From the NCBI RefSeq assembly GCF_001425305.1, contig NZ_LMEE01000002.1, positions 816,191-880,190 of the forward strand: a DNA stretch of 64,000 nucleotides, written 5' to 3'. Made by a program: the position numbers and the translations under genes. The DNA comes from Phenylobacterium sp. Root1290 (GTDB lineage: Bacteria > Pseudomonadota > Alphaproteobacteria > Caulobacterales > Caulobacteraceae). The notes below the pieces were generated by a model. It did no database searches. It was not told the origin of the DNA and saw only the letters and a list, made by a program, of their open reading frames with translations. Below, in pieces: positions 9,715 through 17,950 of this stretch; within the stretch, counting starts at the first letter, position 1; every line of letters begins with the position of its first letter.

Positions 9715-10160
9715 GCGAAGCTGAATTCGTCAAGGTCAAGTACCGCTTGACCGAACAGGTCGCCCGCCCGGGCGGCATGACCGCGGGCATCGCCAACGAG
9801 CGGGCCCAACGCGAACTGGCCGCGCATGCCGGCGATGCGATGAAGTCGCTCGGCAATATGATCGGCCGCCTGGAAGCGATGAACCGCGAACAGACCGCGG
9901 CGCTGGACGCGGTCTATGAGGAAGCCTCGACCATCCTCGATATCGCCGGGCTGTTCGACAAGCGGGTCCTCTGCGACGCCTGCTACAGCCTGTGCGAACT
10001 GGTCGATCGCCAGCGCACGCACCAGCGCGCGGACTGGACCTCGATCGGGGTTCATGTGAGCGCGCTGCGCCTGCTGTGGACCAAGGACGGCCAGGATCCG
10101 GCGTCGCTGAAGTCCGTCGTCGACGGCCTGTGGTCGATCACGGACCGGTTGGCGCCTTAA
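9711..10160 (+). CDS. cheE: CheE, helical protein ending the che operon
   Basis: A 149-residue, mostly helical protein with no catalytic motif that I recognise. The central and C-terminal helices contain two Cys (CDACYSLCEL) and a WTSIGVHVSALRLLW helix. It is named for its position after the CheYIII-type receiver at the end of the Caulobacter-type operon. It starts with GTG overlapping the receiver stop, so the two are probably made in fixed ratio. A homologous protein with the same coupled receiver partner is encoded on the opposite strand at 10201-10674, which argues that receiver plus CheE form a functional unit. Confidence 0.75.
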   Translation: MSEAEFVKVKYRLTEQVARPGGMTAGIANERAQRELAAHAGDAMKSLGNMIGRLEAMNREQTAALDAVYEEASTILDIAGLFDKRVLCDACYSLCELVDRQRTHQRADWTSIGVHVSALRLLWTKDGQDPASLKSVVDGLWSITDRLAP

Positions 10161-10200
10161 CCGTTCACGTCCAGCCCGGCGAGAGGCGGCTTGCCGCCGC

Positions 10201-10674
10201 CTACTCCGGCTTGGCGTAGCGCTGGCTGACCTTGCGCAGCCCCGCCAGGATCGCCTGAGTGCCGGCGACGTCGGCCGAGCCCTCGGTGTGCAGCAACAGA
10301 CGGAACGCCCGCAGGTGCACGGTCACGGCGTTGGCGTCCCAACGCTCCTGTCCCTTCAGATAGTCGAGCAGATCCGACAGGCTGATCAGGGCGGTGTCGA
10401 CCGCCGTCAGGCCGCAGACGCTGGGCACCCCGATCGGCTTGGCGACGATGTCGTAAAGCTCGCCCGCCAGCGCCGCGTCGTAGTCGGGGCCAGCCCGCGC
10501 GGCGCAGGCCTCGGCCTGCTCCAGCACCGTCTTCAGTTCCCCAAGGCATTCCGTCTTGAGGCTCGCCAGGCCCGCGCCCGCCCTCTGAACCGCCTCCGCC
10601 ACCGGCAGACCGCCGGGCGTGCGCAACAGTTTGGCCAGCTTGACCGGCGGCGTGTGAATTCTGACCGAGCTCAT
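10201..10674 (-). CDS. CheE paralogue, convergent with cheE
   Basis: A 157-residue helical protein. Its C-terminal half aligns by eye with CheE from the neighbouring operon: here WDANAVTVHLRAFRLLLHTEG, there WTSIGVHVSALRLLWTKDG, followed in both by a helix ending in a Gly-Leu-rich stretch. Its N terminus differs. The start ATG overlaps the stop of the upstream receiver gene (ATGA), mirroring the GTGA overlap of the forward cassette. Only 40 bp separate the stops of the two CheE genes. Function unknown; partner of the adjacent receiver is the obvious guess. Confidence 0.72.
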   Translation of the reverse strand: MSSVRIHTPPVKLAKLLRTPGGLPVAEAVQRAGAGLASLKTECLGELKTVLEQAEACAARAGPDYDAALAGELYDIVAKPIGVPSVCGLTAVDTALISLSDLLDYLKGQERWDANAVTVHLRAFRLLLHTEGSADVAGTQAILAGLRKVSQRYAKPE

Positions 10675-11273
10675 AGTTCCACCCGTCTCGTCTTCATCAG
10701 GCCGTCGATGACTTCCTGATCCATGTTGGGGGTTTGGGCCTCGCCAATGTCGCCTTGCAGATCGTCACGGCGGCGGCCCGTCATGCCGGCGGGAACGCCG
10801 TCGTTCTTGAACCGGCGGTCGGGGCCGATGTAGGTGTCGCACTCGACGAACCGGCGCCCTTCGCGGGCGATCCAGATGATGCGCTCGAGCACGGCGATCG
10901 GCGTCAGCGGCTTGGCCATGATGAAGTGGGCGCCGCAATCACGCGCCTTCTGCACGGCATGGCTGGGGGTGTGCCCGGAGGTCAGCAACACCGGCGCATA
11001 GCAGTTCGGCTCGATCCGGCTCGACCGCAGCCAGGTCACGAAGTCATAGCCCTCGCCAGCCGCGCCCATGGCGTCGCAGACGATCAGGTCGACCTCGACC
11101 TTGCCGATGACGTCCTTCGCCTCGTCCACCTTCTCGCAGCGATGCAAGGTCTTGACCCCGAAGCCGGTGAGGATCTGCACGAGGATGCTCATCCCCATGG
11201 GGGATTCATCGAGCACCAGCACCGAAGTACGCTCGAGATTGAAACGGGCGCGGGATTCCGGACTCAGACCCAT
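10671..11273 (-). CDS. CheY-like receiver with Arg-rich GPDRR tail, paralogue of CheYIII
   Basis: A 200-residue receiver protein clearly homologous to the product of 9118-9714 along its whole length (for example TYIGPDRRFKN here against GYVGPDRRFKN). Unlike that copy it keeps a more canonical active site: Asp22/Glu23 (VLDES), Asp67 (VCDAMG), Thr98 and Lys121 (MAKPL). It may therefore still be phosphorylated. The loop after the acceptor Asp (AMGAAGEG) is atypical, lacking the usual Met-Pro. The basic tail has GPDRR at 150-154 and GMTGRRRDDL. It is the first gene of a two-gene transcript reading toward the che operon. Confidence 0.82.
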   Translation of the reverse strand: MGLSPESRARFNLERTSVLVLDESPMGMSILVQILTGFGVKTLHRCEKVDEAKDVIGKVEVDLIVCDAMGAAGEGYDFVTWLRSSRIEPNCYAPVLLTSGHTPSHAVQKARDCGAHFIMAKPLTPIAVLERIIWIAREGRRFVECDTYIGPDRRFKNDGVPAGMTGRRRDDLQGDIGEAQTPNMDQEVIDGLMKTRRVEL

Positions 11274-11368
11274 TCTTTTCCCGGGCGGCAGGACAACTGA
11301 GCCGACCCTAGGACGACACGGTTAATAACTGTTTCCGGGCCGCAGGCTGCGACGCCTGGCCACAGTGA

Positions 11369-12877
11369 TCAGGGGCGCAGGTAGATCGGATTTCCGAGCA
11401 GCGCGAGCTTGCCGCTCGCGTCGCGCACATCGACGCGCAGCCATCGCGCCTGCCCGTCGGCCACGAGATCGAAGCTCAGCGTCTGGTCAGGGCCGACGAG
11501 CGCCAGGTCGCCCGGAGTCGCGAGCTTGGCCCCATCGCCGGACAGCACCACGCGGCCGCCGGGCACGCCGGCGACACGAACCTGAACCTTCACCTTGCGG
11601 CCGGCCGGGACAGCGAGCACGTCGCCCATCTGCGCCTGCGCCGCTCCGTCGTCGGCGTGGACCTCCAGCACCCGATCGCGCGTGCCCGCCACATCGAGGA
11701 AGACGTGCCCCTGCCGGATGGCCAGCAGGATGGCGGATTGGCTCAGGTCCGGGGCGCGCACCACCGTGGTCGGCACGCCGATGGCCGGCGCCTTGGCGGG
11801 ATCGAGGCTGGCGTCGTGGTTGTCGGAGCCGCCGATCGCGGTGATCCGCCGCCCCTCGTCGAGCCGCGCTCCCCAGAAGGCCAGGCCCGACAGCGGACCG
11901 TCCGCCAGCCCGCCGTTGATCACCTCGATAGCCTGAACCCTGGAATAATCCGTACTCGGAGCAGTCCAGCCGCACCCCATGCAGAGCTCGCCGGACGGCA
12001 GGCCCGGATGATTGATCGACAGCAGCCCCCCGGCGCGTTCGGCCTGGGTCTGGATGTCCGCGAAGGTGGGCGCGCGCGGGCCGCCTAGCTGGAAGTCCAC
12101 GAAGGCGGTGGGGCCGAACAGGTTGGCGTGGCCATAGAAGGTGGTGATCTCGCGCCCAGGCATGACCAGCAGGTCGTCGAAATAGGGCGCAAGTTCGCGC
12201 AGCGCCTCGAAGTGCGAGGTGGTGTTGTGGTCCGTCACCGCCACGAAATCGAGGCCCCGAGCGACCGCAGCCTCCAGCGTCTTGAACACCGGGCACGGGA
12301 CCTTCGCCCCCTTACGCGAGAGACAGGAGCCGTCGCTGTGGCCGGTATGCATGTGCAGGTCGCCGCGCCACCAGCGCTCGCCGGCGGCGCTCGGCGCCTC
12401 GACGAAGCCGGTGAACGGCGCGCTGATGGGGTCGAACCAGATCTTGGCCACGTACTCGGCGCGCGCATCCTTGCGGATGTTCGGCGCGCCGAGGATCAGC
12501 TTCCAGGTCCCGGCCTTCAACGGACCTGCCAGATATGAGGGCGTGGCGTCGGCTTCGGCCACGGTGAAGCGGCTCTTGTTGCCGCCACTCCAGCCGCGGA
12601 AACGATCAGGATCGCGCAATCCCAGGTCGATGACCGACTTCTGTTCCTTGCCGGTGTAGCTGAAATCGACGGTCAGCCTCTGAGTCCCCTCCGGCGCCTT
12701 GAACGCGACCTCGGTATAGGTCTCGTGGGCCGCGCCGGTGAGCACGCCGGTCAGGATGAGGTCAGGCGCGCGCAGGACCTGCGCCCGCGCCGTCGCCGCT
12801 TCAAAGAAGAAGGCCAGGAGAGCGAGGGCGATCAACACCGCCCCCGCCCGCAGCCCCTGTTGCAGGGTCCGGATCAT
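11369..12877 (-). CDS. Exported PHP-domain metallohydrolase (CehA/McbA type)
   Basis: A 502-residue protein with a hydrophobic N-terminal signal (about 10-33). The PHP-type metal site motifs are visible: GDLHMHTGHSDGSC near 170, FVAVTDHNTTSHF, a later INHPG and GGSDNHD near 345. These match the CehA/McbA group of PHP phosphoesterase-like hydrolases, some of which act on carbamates or phosphate esters. A beta-rich domain precedes the PHP core. Its start overlaps the stop of the TonB-dependent receptor gene upstream (TGATG), so receptor and enzyme are almost certainly co-expressed. That suggests periplasmic processing of whatever the receptor imports. The substrate cannot be told from sequence. 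Confidence 0.82.
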   Translation of the reverse strand: MIRTLQQGLRAGAVLIALALLAFFFEAATARAQVLRAPDLILTGVLTGAAHETYTEVAFKAPEGTQRLTVDFSYTGKEQKSVIDLGLRDPDRFRGWSGGNKSRFTVAEADATPSYLAGPLKAGTWKLILGAPNIRKDARAEYVAKIWFDPISAPFTGFVEAPSAAGERWWRGDLHMHTGHSDGSCLSRKGAKVPCPVFKTLEAAVARGLDFVAVTDHNTTSHFEALRELAPYFDDLLVMPGREITTFYGHANLFGPTAFVDFQLGGPRAPTFADIQTQAERAGGLLSINHPGLPSGELCMGCGWTAPSTDYSRVQAIEVINGGLADGPLSGLAFWGARLDEGRRITAIGGSDNHDASLDPAKAPAIGVPTTVVRAPDLSQSAILLAIRQGHVFLDVAGTRDRVLEVHADDGAAQAQMGDVLAVPAGRKVKVQVRVAGVPGGRVVLSGDGAKLATPGDLALVGPDQTLSFDLVADGQARWLRVDVRDASGKLALLGNPIYLRP

Positions 12878-15336
12878 CAGAAGCGGTATAGCACGGCCGC
12901 CCGGAAGGCGCGGCCAAGCTCCGGACGCCCAAGATAGTACTTCGCACCGGTCTCGCCGCTGATGAACTGGCCCGCCCGCGGGTTGCCCTCAGTAAGGCCG
13001 ATCTCGTTGGTGAGGTTCGTGCCGTAGGCGTAGAGCGTCAGGTTGTCGGTCACGTTGTAGCGGACCTGGGCGTTCAGCAGGAAATAGTCCGGGATGATCA
13101 AGGTGTTGGCCGCATCCGAGAAGCGCTTGCCGAAGTACTGAACGTCGCCCTCCAGCCGCAACTTTCCGTCCAGCAGGTTGAAGCCCGGGGTGATGCGGCC
13201 GCTGACCTTCGGCGCGCGCACCTGCACGTTGTCGGTGAAATCGCGCTGGACAAGCGCGCCGTTCACCACCTCGTTGAACTTGAAGTCGCCGAAGCGCGGG
13301 TCCTGGGCGGTGCCGGTGAACGAGACGTCGAACCACTCGACCGGCCGCACGACGCCTTCCAGTTCCACCCCATACGAAGTCGTCGAGGTGAACTCCGTGC
13401 GGCTGACGAAGGTGTTGGTCACCGGGTCGAAGCGCGTCTCGCCGAACGACTGGCTGTCGAAGCCGGTATAGAAGGCGGTCGCGTAGAAGCTGAACTTCGG
13501 CTCGTCGATCTTGATGCCCGCCTCGGCCAGATCGATACCCTGGACCCGCGGGTCCGTGCGGGTCGGATTGGTCAGGAAGTCGCCCAGCGAGGGCAGGCGG
13601 AAACCGTAGGTGTAGCGCGCGAAGACGCCAAGGTTCGGCTGGATCTGGTAGTTGACGCCGACCGTAGCGCCCCAGCCGTCGAACTCGCGGTCGAGCGGAT
13701 CGAAGACGCCCGTGCCGCTGAGCACGGCGTCGTCGGCCGGCGTCGGCGATTGACCAAGGTTGATCGACGCGCTGCGCTCGTTACGGCCTGACATCTCGAT
13801 GCGTTCCCAGCGGAAGCCGAGGTCGACGCGGAGCTTGTCGTTCAGGCTCCACTCGTCGGACGCGTAGAGGGCGAGCGTGTCGGACTCGCCCTCGGCATTG
13901 TTGAACTGCAGGCCGTAGCGCGAGATGCCGCCCTCGGTCAGGTTGGCGACCACCTGCCCCGCCGCATTGAGCGCGACGATGTCCAGCAGGCGGGCGTTGT
14001 CCTGCACATCGACCAGCGCCGAGGCGCCGATCTGGAAGAAGGTCTCTTCGACCTTGGCGTAGTAAAGCCCCAGCGCCACATTGTGGGTGTGGCCGCCGAC
14101 CTCGAAGCGGTTGACCAAGCGAAGGTCGTTGACCCACTCGTCGAGGGTGATGTCCTGCTGCCGCATCGAGGCGTCCATCACCAGCCCGTTGCCGTTCTGA
14201 CCCGCGACATCGAACCGCTCGGTCGGCGCGTTGACGAAGCGGTACTGGACGGACGTGGCGCCCAGCGCGGCCGGCAGGCCCGCCTGGACCTGGGCCAGGC
14301 GGGAGGCGGCGGTGACTGGCGTGTTGGGGAAAAGGCCGGCGCGCGCGACGTCGCTGGTGCGATAGCGCAGGTTGTCCTGCACCTCCCAGCCGCCGCCGAG
14401 CTCATAGTTGAAGTTGAAGCTGTACTGGGTGAGCTTCACGTCCGCGCCGCGCGTGAGATCGAAGTCGTACGGGCCGCGATTGGTGCGGAACGTGAACTTG
14501 CTGGTCTCCGGCCCCGCGAAGGTGCCGTAGTTCGGATCGAAGCCGGGCACACCGGCGGTCTCGCCCTTGGCGTCGAAGGTCAGCGGCACGCCCAGGAAGA
14601 AGATCGTGTTGTCGTCCAGGTGCTTGACGTTGAAGTCGATGGAGCCGCGCTCGAAGTCGCGGCCGATCGACAGGCGGATCTGGCCGCCCTCGTCGGCGCG
14701 GTAGCCGGGATCGCGCACGCCGTCGCTGACCCGGTAGAAGCCGCCCAGGCCGACGCGGAAGCCGGCCACCGGCCCGCCGACCCAGAAGTCGCCCCGCGCC
14801 AGGCCGTAGTCCCCGACCTGCGCCTTCACCAAGCCCTCGAAATGATCCGAGCCCTTGCGGGTGATGAAGTTCACCACCCCGCCCGGCGCGTAGGAGGTGA
14901 AGATCGAGGACGGGCCGCCGCGCACGACCTCCATGCGCTGCACGGTCTCGTCCATGCGGAACGAGAAGTCGGAATTGAGGAAGCCCAGCCCGCCGTCATG
15001 CTGGATCGGCGCGCCGTCCTCCTGCATGGCGATGGCGGAATAGCCTTCCATCGGAATGCCGCGGGCGCGGATGTTGGCCCCGGCCTCGCCGCCCGACGCC
15101 TCGACCCAGAAGCCGGGCACGTTCTTCAGCGCCTCGGCGACGCTGACCGGCGACTGCAGGCGCAGCTTCTCCTCGCTGATCGTGGTGATGGCGTAGCTGG
15201 CCTCGACCTTGCGCTGTTCGGCGCCGGCGCGGGCGGTGACGATCAGTTCTTCGACCGTCCCGGCGTCGTCGGCGAGCGCCGGCATGGCGGCGAGCAACGC
15301 GGTCGCGGCCGCGGCGGTGAAGAGTACAGCTTTCAT
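12877..15336 (-). CDS. TonB-dependent outer-membrane receptor
   Basis: An 819-residue outer-membrane transporter. A signal peptide (about 1-22, cut near ALADD) is followed by a TonB-box-like EELIVTARAG and the plug domain (PVSVAEALKNVPGFWVE, then MEVVRGGPSSIFTSYAPGGV). A long 22-strand type barrel ends in an aromatic residue (VLYRF), as expected for BamA-dependent insertion. Length is normal for the family. It is the first gene of a two-gene unit with the PHP hydrolase. A GC-rich hairpin precedes the start and may affect translation. The ligand is unknown; the tie to a metallohydrolase argues against a plain siderophore receptor. Confidence 0.93.
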   Translation of the reverse strand: MKAVLFTAAAATALLAAMPALADDAGTVEELIVTARAGAEQRKVEASYAITTISEEKLRLQSPVSVAEALKNVPGFWVEASGGEAGANIRARGIPMEGYSAIAMQEDGAPIQHDGGLGFLNSDFSFRMDETVQRMEVVRGGPSSIFTSYAPGGVVNFITRKGSDHFEGLVKAQVGDYGLARGDFWVGGPVAGFRVGLGGFYRVSDGVRDPGYRADEGGQIRLSIGRDFERGSIDFNVKHLDDNTIFFLGVPLTFDAKGETAGVPGFDPNYGTFAGPETSKFTFRTNRGPYDFDLTRGADVKLTQYSFNFNYELGGGWEVQDNLRYRTSDVARAGLFPNTPVTAASRLAQVQAGLPAALGATSVQYRFVNAPTERFDVAGQNGNGLVMDASMRQQDITLDEWVNDLRLVNRFEVGGHTHNVALGLYYAKVEETFFQIGASALVDVQDNARLLDIVALNAAGQVVANLTEGGISRYGLQFNNAEGESDTLALYASDEWSLNDKLRVDLGFRWERIEMSGRNERSASINLGQSPTPADDAVLSGTGVFDPLDREFDGWGATVGVNYQIQPNLGVFARYTYGFRLPSLGDFLTNPTRTDPRVQGIDLAEAGIKIDEPKFSFYATAFYTGFDSQSFGETRFDPVTNTFVSRTEFTSTTSYGVELEGVVRPVEWFDVSFTGTAQDPRFGDFKFNEVVNGALVQRDFTDNVQVRAPKVSGRITPGFNLLDGKLRLEGDVQYFGKRFSDAANTLIIPDYFLLNAQVRYNVTDNLTLYAYGTNLTNEIGLTEGNPRAGQFISGETGAKYYLGRPELGRAFRAAVLYRF

Positions 15337-15344
15337 GAGAATCG

Positions 15345-15373
15345 AGCCCCCGGAGGAATGTGCTGCGGGGGCT
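15345..15373 (-). promoter_or_regulatory. Leader hairpin just upstream of the TonB receptor start
   Basis: Seven-base arms AGCCCCC (15345-15351 on the + strand) and GGGGGCT (15367-15373) pair perfectly around a 15-base loop in the receptor mRNA leader. The GGGGG that could act as a ribosome binding site, about 10 bases before the ATG, lies in the 3' arm of the transcript hairpin. Folding could therefore hide it. A regulatory role is inference. Confidence 0.4.
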
Positions 15374-15555
15374 TTAAGGGCGCTTCATATCGGGGCGGCG
15401 AAGGTTCGGCGTCTGGGCGGCGACAGCTTCATTGCCGATTTGTGGCGACGACCGCCCTCGCGGCGCAAAAATCCGACCGATCGTGCGTTTCCCGTTGCCG
15501 TGACGGCGCCCCGTCCATATTTACGACGTAAGCAAAATTCAAACTGGAGATGGGT

Positions 15556-16686
15556 ATGGGAACGAGCCTGCAACTGCGCTCGCTGGTGAAGTCGAGCGGC
15601 GAACTGGAACTGTCCTTGGCGCGGGTGCCGGTGCCCGAGCCCGCCGCCGACGAGGTGCTCGTGCGCATCGAAGGCGCCCCGATCAACCCGTCCGACCTCG
15701 GCCTGCTGCTGGGTCCGGCCGATATCGCCAACGCCAAGGCGAGCGGCTCGGGCGACGACGTCGTCGTCACCGCCCCTGTCCCGCAGCAGTTCCTGCGCGC
15801 GCTCAACGCGCGGCTGGACGACTCCATGCCGGTGGGCAACGAAGGCGCGGGCGTGGTCATCGCCGCCGGCTCCTCGCCCGAGGCCCAGGCCCTGATCGGC
15901 AAGACCGTCGCCCTGTTGGGCGGCGCGACCTACGCACAGCATCGCACCGCCAAGGCGGCCGACGTGCTGGTGCTGCCGGAAGGCGCGACGCCGGCCGACG
16001 GCGCCTCCTGCTTCGTCAATCCGCTGACCGCGCTGAGCATGGTGGAAGTCATGCGCCGCGAGGGCCACACCGCCCTGATCCACACGGCGGCGGCCTCGAA
16101 CCTCGGCCAGATGCTGAACAAGATCTGCATCAAGGACGGCGTGGCTCTGGTCAACATCGTCCGCAGCCAGGAGCAGGCCGACCTGCTGCGCGGCATTGGT
16201 GCGAAGTACGTCGTCGACTCCTCGGCCGCGAACTTCATCGAAGCCCTGACCGACGCCATCGACGAGACCGGCGCCACCCTGGCCTTCGACGCGATCGGCG
16301 GCGGCAAGCTGGCCTCGCAGATCCTCTCGGCGATGGAAGTCGCGGCCAACCGCAAGGCGACCGTCTACAGCCGCTACGGCTCGTCGACCTACAAGCAGGT
16401 CTACATCTATGGCGGCCTGGACACGCGCCCGACCGAACTGGCCCGCAACTTCGGCCTCTCCTGGGGCGTGAACGGCTGGCTGCTGACGCCCTTCCTGGCC
16501 AAGATCGGCGCCGAGGAAGCCGGCAAGCTGCGCGCCCGCGTGGCGGCTGAGCTGAAGACCACCTTCGCCAGCCACTACACCGCCGAGCTCTCGCTGGCCG
16601 AGGCCCTGCAGCCCGACGTCATCGCCGCCTACTCGCGCAAGGCCACCGGCGAGAAGTACCTGATCAACCCGAACAAGGGCGTCTGA
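15556..16686 (+). CDS. Medium-chain dehydrogenase/quinone oxidoreductase family protein
   Basis: A 376-residue member of the medium-chain alcohol dehydrogenase/quinone reductase superfamily. The GroES-like N-terminal domain has EVLVRIEGAPINPSD and PVGNEGAGVV; the Rossmann domain has HTAAASNLGQMLNKICI in place of the usual nucleotide-binding glycine motif. I see no cluster of Cys ligands for a structural zinc, so it looks like a zinc-free NAD(P)H-dependent oxidoreductase. It is longer than typical quinone reductases (about 325), with extra sequence near 55-80. I prefer ATG 15556 because GGAG sits 6 bases upstream; the ATG at 15550 has no room for a ribosome binding site. The substrate is unknown. 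Confidence 0.82.
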   Translation: MGTSLQLRSLVKSSGELELSLARVPVPEPAADEVLVRIEGAPINPSDLGLLLGPADIANAKASGSGDDVVVTAPVPQQFLRALNARLDDSMPVGNEGAGVVIAAGSSPEAQALIGKTVALLGGATYAQHRTAKAADVLVLPEGATPADGASCFVNPLTALSMVEVMRREGHTALIHTAAASNLGQMLNKICIKDGVALVNIVRSQEQADLLRGIGAKYVVDSSAANFIEALTDAIDETGATLAFDAIGGGKLASQILSAMEVAANRKATVYSRYGSSTYKQVYIYGGLDTRPTELARNFGLSWGVNGWLLTPFLAKIGAEEAGKLRARVAAELKTTFASHYTAELSLAEALQPDVIAAYSRKATGEKYLINPNKGV

Positions 16687-16696
16687 CACATAAAAA

Positions 16697-16732
16697 ATGC
16701 TGCACCCAGGCCTTGCAGCATGGGTGCAGCAT
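16697..16732 (-). terminator. Rho-independent terminator for the minus-strand thiolase transcript
   Basis: A perfect 12-bp stem, ATGCTGCACCCA (16697-16708) with TGGGTGCAGCAT (16721-16732), encloses a 12-base loop. On the minus strand it is followed by a run of six T (complement of 16692-16697). That orientation fits the transcript ending with the thiolase gene at 16798. Confidence 0.72.
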
Positions 16733-16755
16733 AAACTGCGGTAAGTCGCTGTTTC

Positions 16756-16792
16756 ATCAGCCTTTCCCAGCGCGGGAAAGGCTGATTTTTTT
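16756..16792 (+). terminator. Rho-independent terminator for the plus-strand oxidoreductase gene
   Basis: A perfect 13-bp stem, ATCAGCCTTTCCC (16756-16768) with GGGAAAGGCTGAT (16774-16786), has a 5-base loop and a T run immediately after on the plus strand. It lies beyond the minus-strand terminator, so each transcript crosses the other's hairpin before reaching its own. Confidence 0.85.
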
Positions 16793-16797
16793 CGCCG

Positions 16798-17937
16798 CTA
16801 CTTCTCGTTCGTGAAGATCACCGTCCCGGAGGAGGCGAACATGCCGCCGACGCCGTGGGCGACGCTGATCTTGGCGCCTTCGATCTGGGCCGCGGCGGTG
16901 CCGCGCATCTGACGAACGCTCTCCTGCAGCGCATACATCCCGTACATGCCCGAGTGCATGTAGGAGAGGCCGCCGCCGTTGGTGTTGAGCGGCAGCTTGC
17001 CGCCGATGGCGGTGTTGCGCTCGCGGATGAAGTCCTTGGCTTCGCCCGGCTTCACGAAGCCGAGGTCTTCCAGGCCGTAGAGCGGCAGGTGGGCGAAGGC
17101 GTCGTAGATCATCAGGTGATCGACGTCGGAGTGCTTGATGCCGGCGTCCTCGAACGCCTTCGCGCCCGAGATCTTGAACGCCGTCGACGAGGTGAAGTCG
17201 TACATCTGCGAGACCATCGGCGTCTCGACGCTCTCGCCCGTGCCCAGCACGTAAACCGGCTTGTTCGGGAAGTCCTTGGCCCGATCGGCGCTGGTCAGGA
17301 TCAGCGCGCCGCCGCCGTCGGTGACGAGGCAGCACATCAGCATCCGGAACGGCCAGGCGATCATCGGCGAGTTCAGCACGTGGTCGACGCTGATCGGGTC
17401 CTTGAAGCTGGCGCGCGGGTTCTTGGCGGCCCATTCGCGCTGGATGACCGCGACCGTCGCCAGGTCTTCCTCGGTGACGCCGTAGGTCTTCATGTAGCGA
17501 AGCACCGGCACGGTGAACATGGTCGGCGGACCGACCGGACCGAACGGCATCTCGAACTGGCCCATCAGGCTGGAGGGCGCACGGCCGAAGCCGCCGGCGC
17601 CGACCCGCGAACGGCCCGATTCGCCGTGGGTGATCAGGATGGTCTTGGCGTGGCCCGCGGCGATCGCCGCCGCCGCGTGACGGACGTGCAGCATGAACGA
17701 GCAGCCGCCCACCGACGTGCCGTCGGCATAGGTCGGCTTGATGCCGAGATAGTGGGCGAGTTCGACCGGGCTGATGCCGGCGGTGGCGACGCCGTCGATG
17801 TCGGCCGGCGTCAGGCCCGCATCGGCCATGGCGTTCAGCGCCGCATCGGCGTGGAGGCCGATCACGGACACGTCCGGAATCTTGCCCATCTTCGTGGTTT
17901 CCGCGGCCCCGACGACCGCGACGGAATTCTTTTGCAT
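16798..17937 (-). CDS. Thiolase-family protein (SCP2/Ltp2-like), partner of a DUF35 protein
   Basis: A 379-residue thiolase-fold protein. A Cys is present at the position expected for the nucleophile region (TSVGGCSFMLH). The C-terminal domain has NTNGGGLSYMHSGMYGMY, the counterpart of the thiolase GHPxGxxG loop, and a late GVGGMF stretch. It lacks the typical NxxCxSG of biosynthetic thiolases. It looks closer to the SCP2-type/lipid-transfer thiolases that act on CoA thioesters of branched or steroid side chains, some of which are retro-aldolases. The gene follows a DUF35 gene by 13 bp, a pairing well known for this group, where the DUF35 subunit completes the active complex. The exact acyl-CoA substrate is unknown. 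Confidence 0.85.
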   Translation of the reverse strand: MQKNSVAVVGAAETTKMGKIPDVSVIGLHADAALNAMADAGLTPADIDGVATAGISPVELAHYLGIKPTYADGTSVGGCSFMLHVRHAAAAIAAGHAKTILITHGESGRSRVGAGGFGRAPSSLMGQFEMPFGPVGPPTMFTVPVLRYMKTYGVTEEDLATVAVIQREWAAKNPRASFKDPISVDHVLNSPMIAWPFRMLMCCLVTDGGGALILTSADRAKDFPNKPVYVLGTGESVETPMVSQMYDFTSSTAFKISGAKAFEDAGIKHSDVDHLMIYDAFAHLPLYGLEDLGFVKPGEAKDFIRERNTAIGGKLPLNTNGGGLSYMHSGMYGMYALQESVRQMRGTAAAQIEGAKISVAHGVGGMFASSGTVIFTNEK

Positions 17938-17950
17938 TGTCTCTGAGCCC

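Noticed and set aside
10185..10198. GGCGGC/GCCGCC hairpin between the convergent cheE genes as a terminator
   Set aside because: Only a 2-base loop and no T run on either strand; not convincing.
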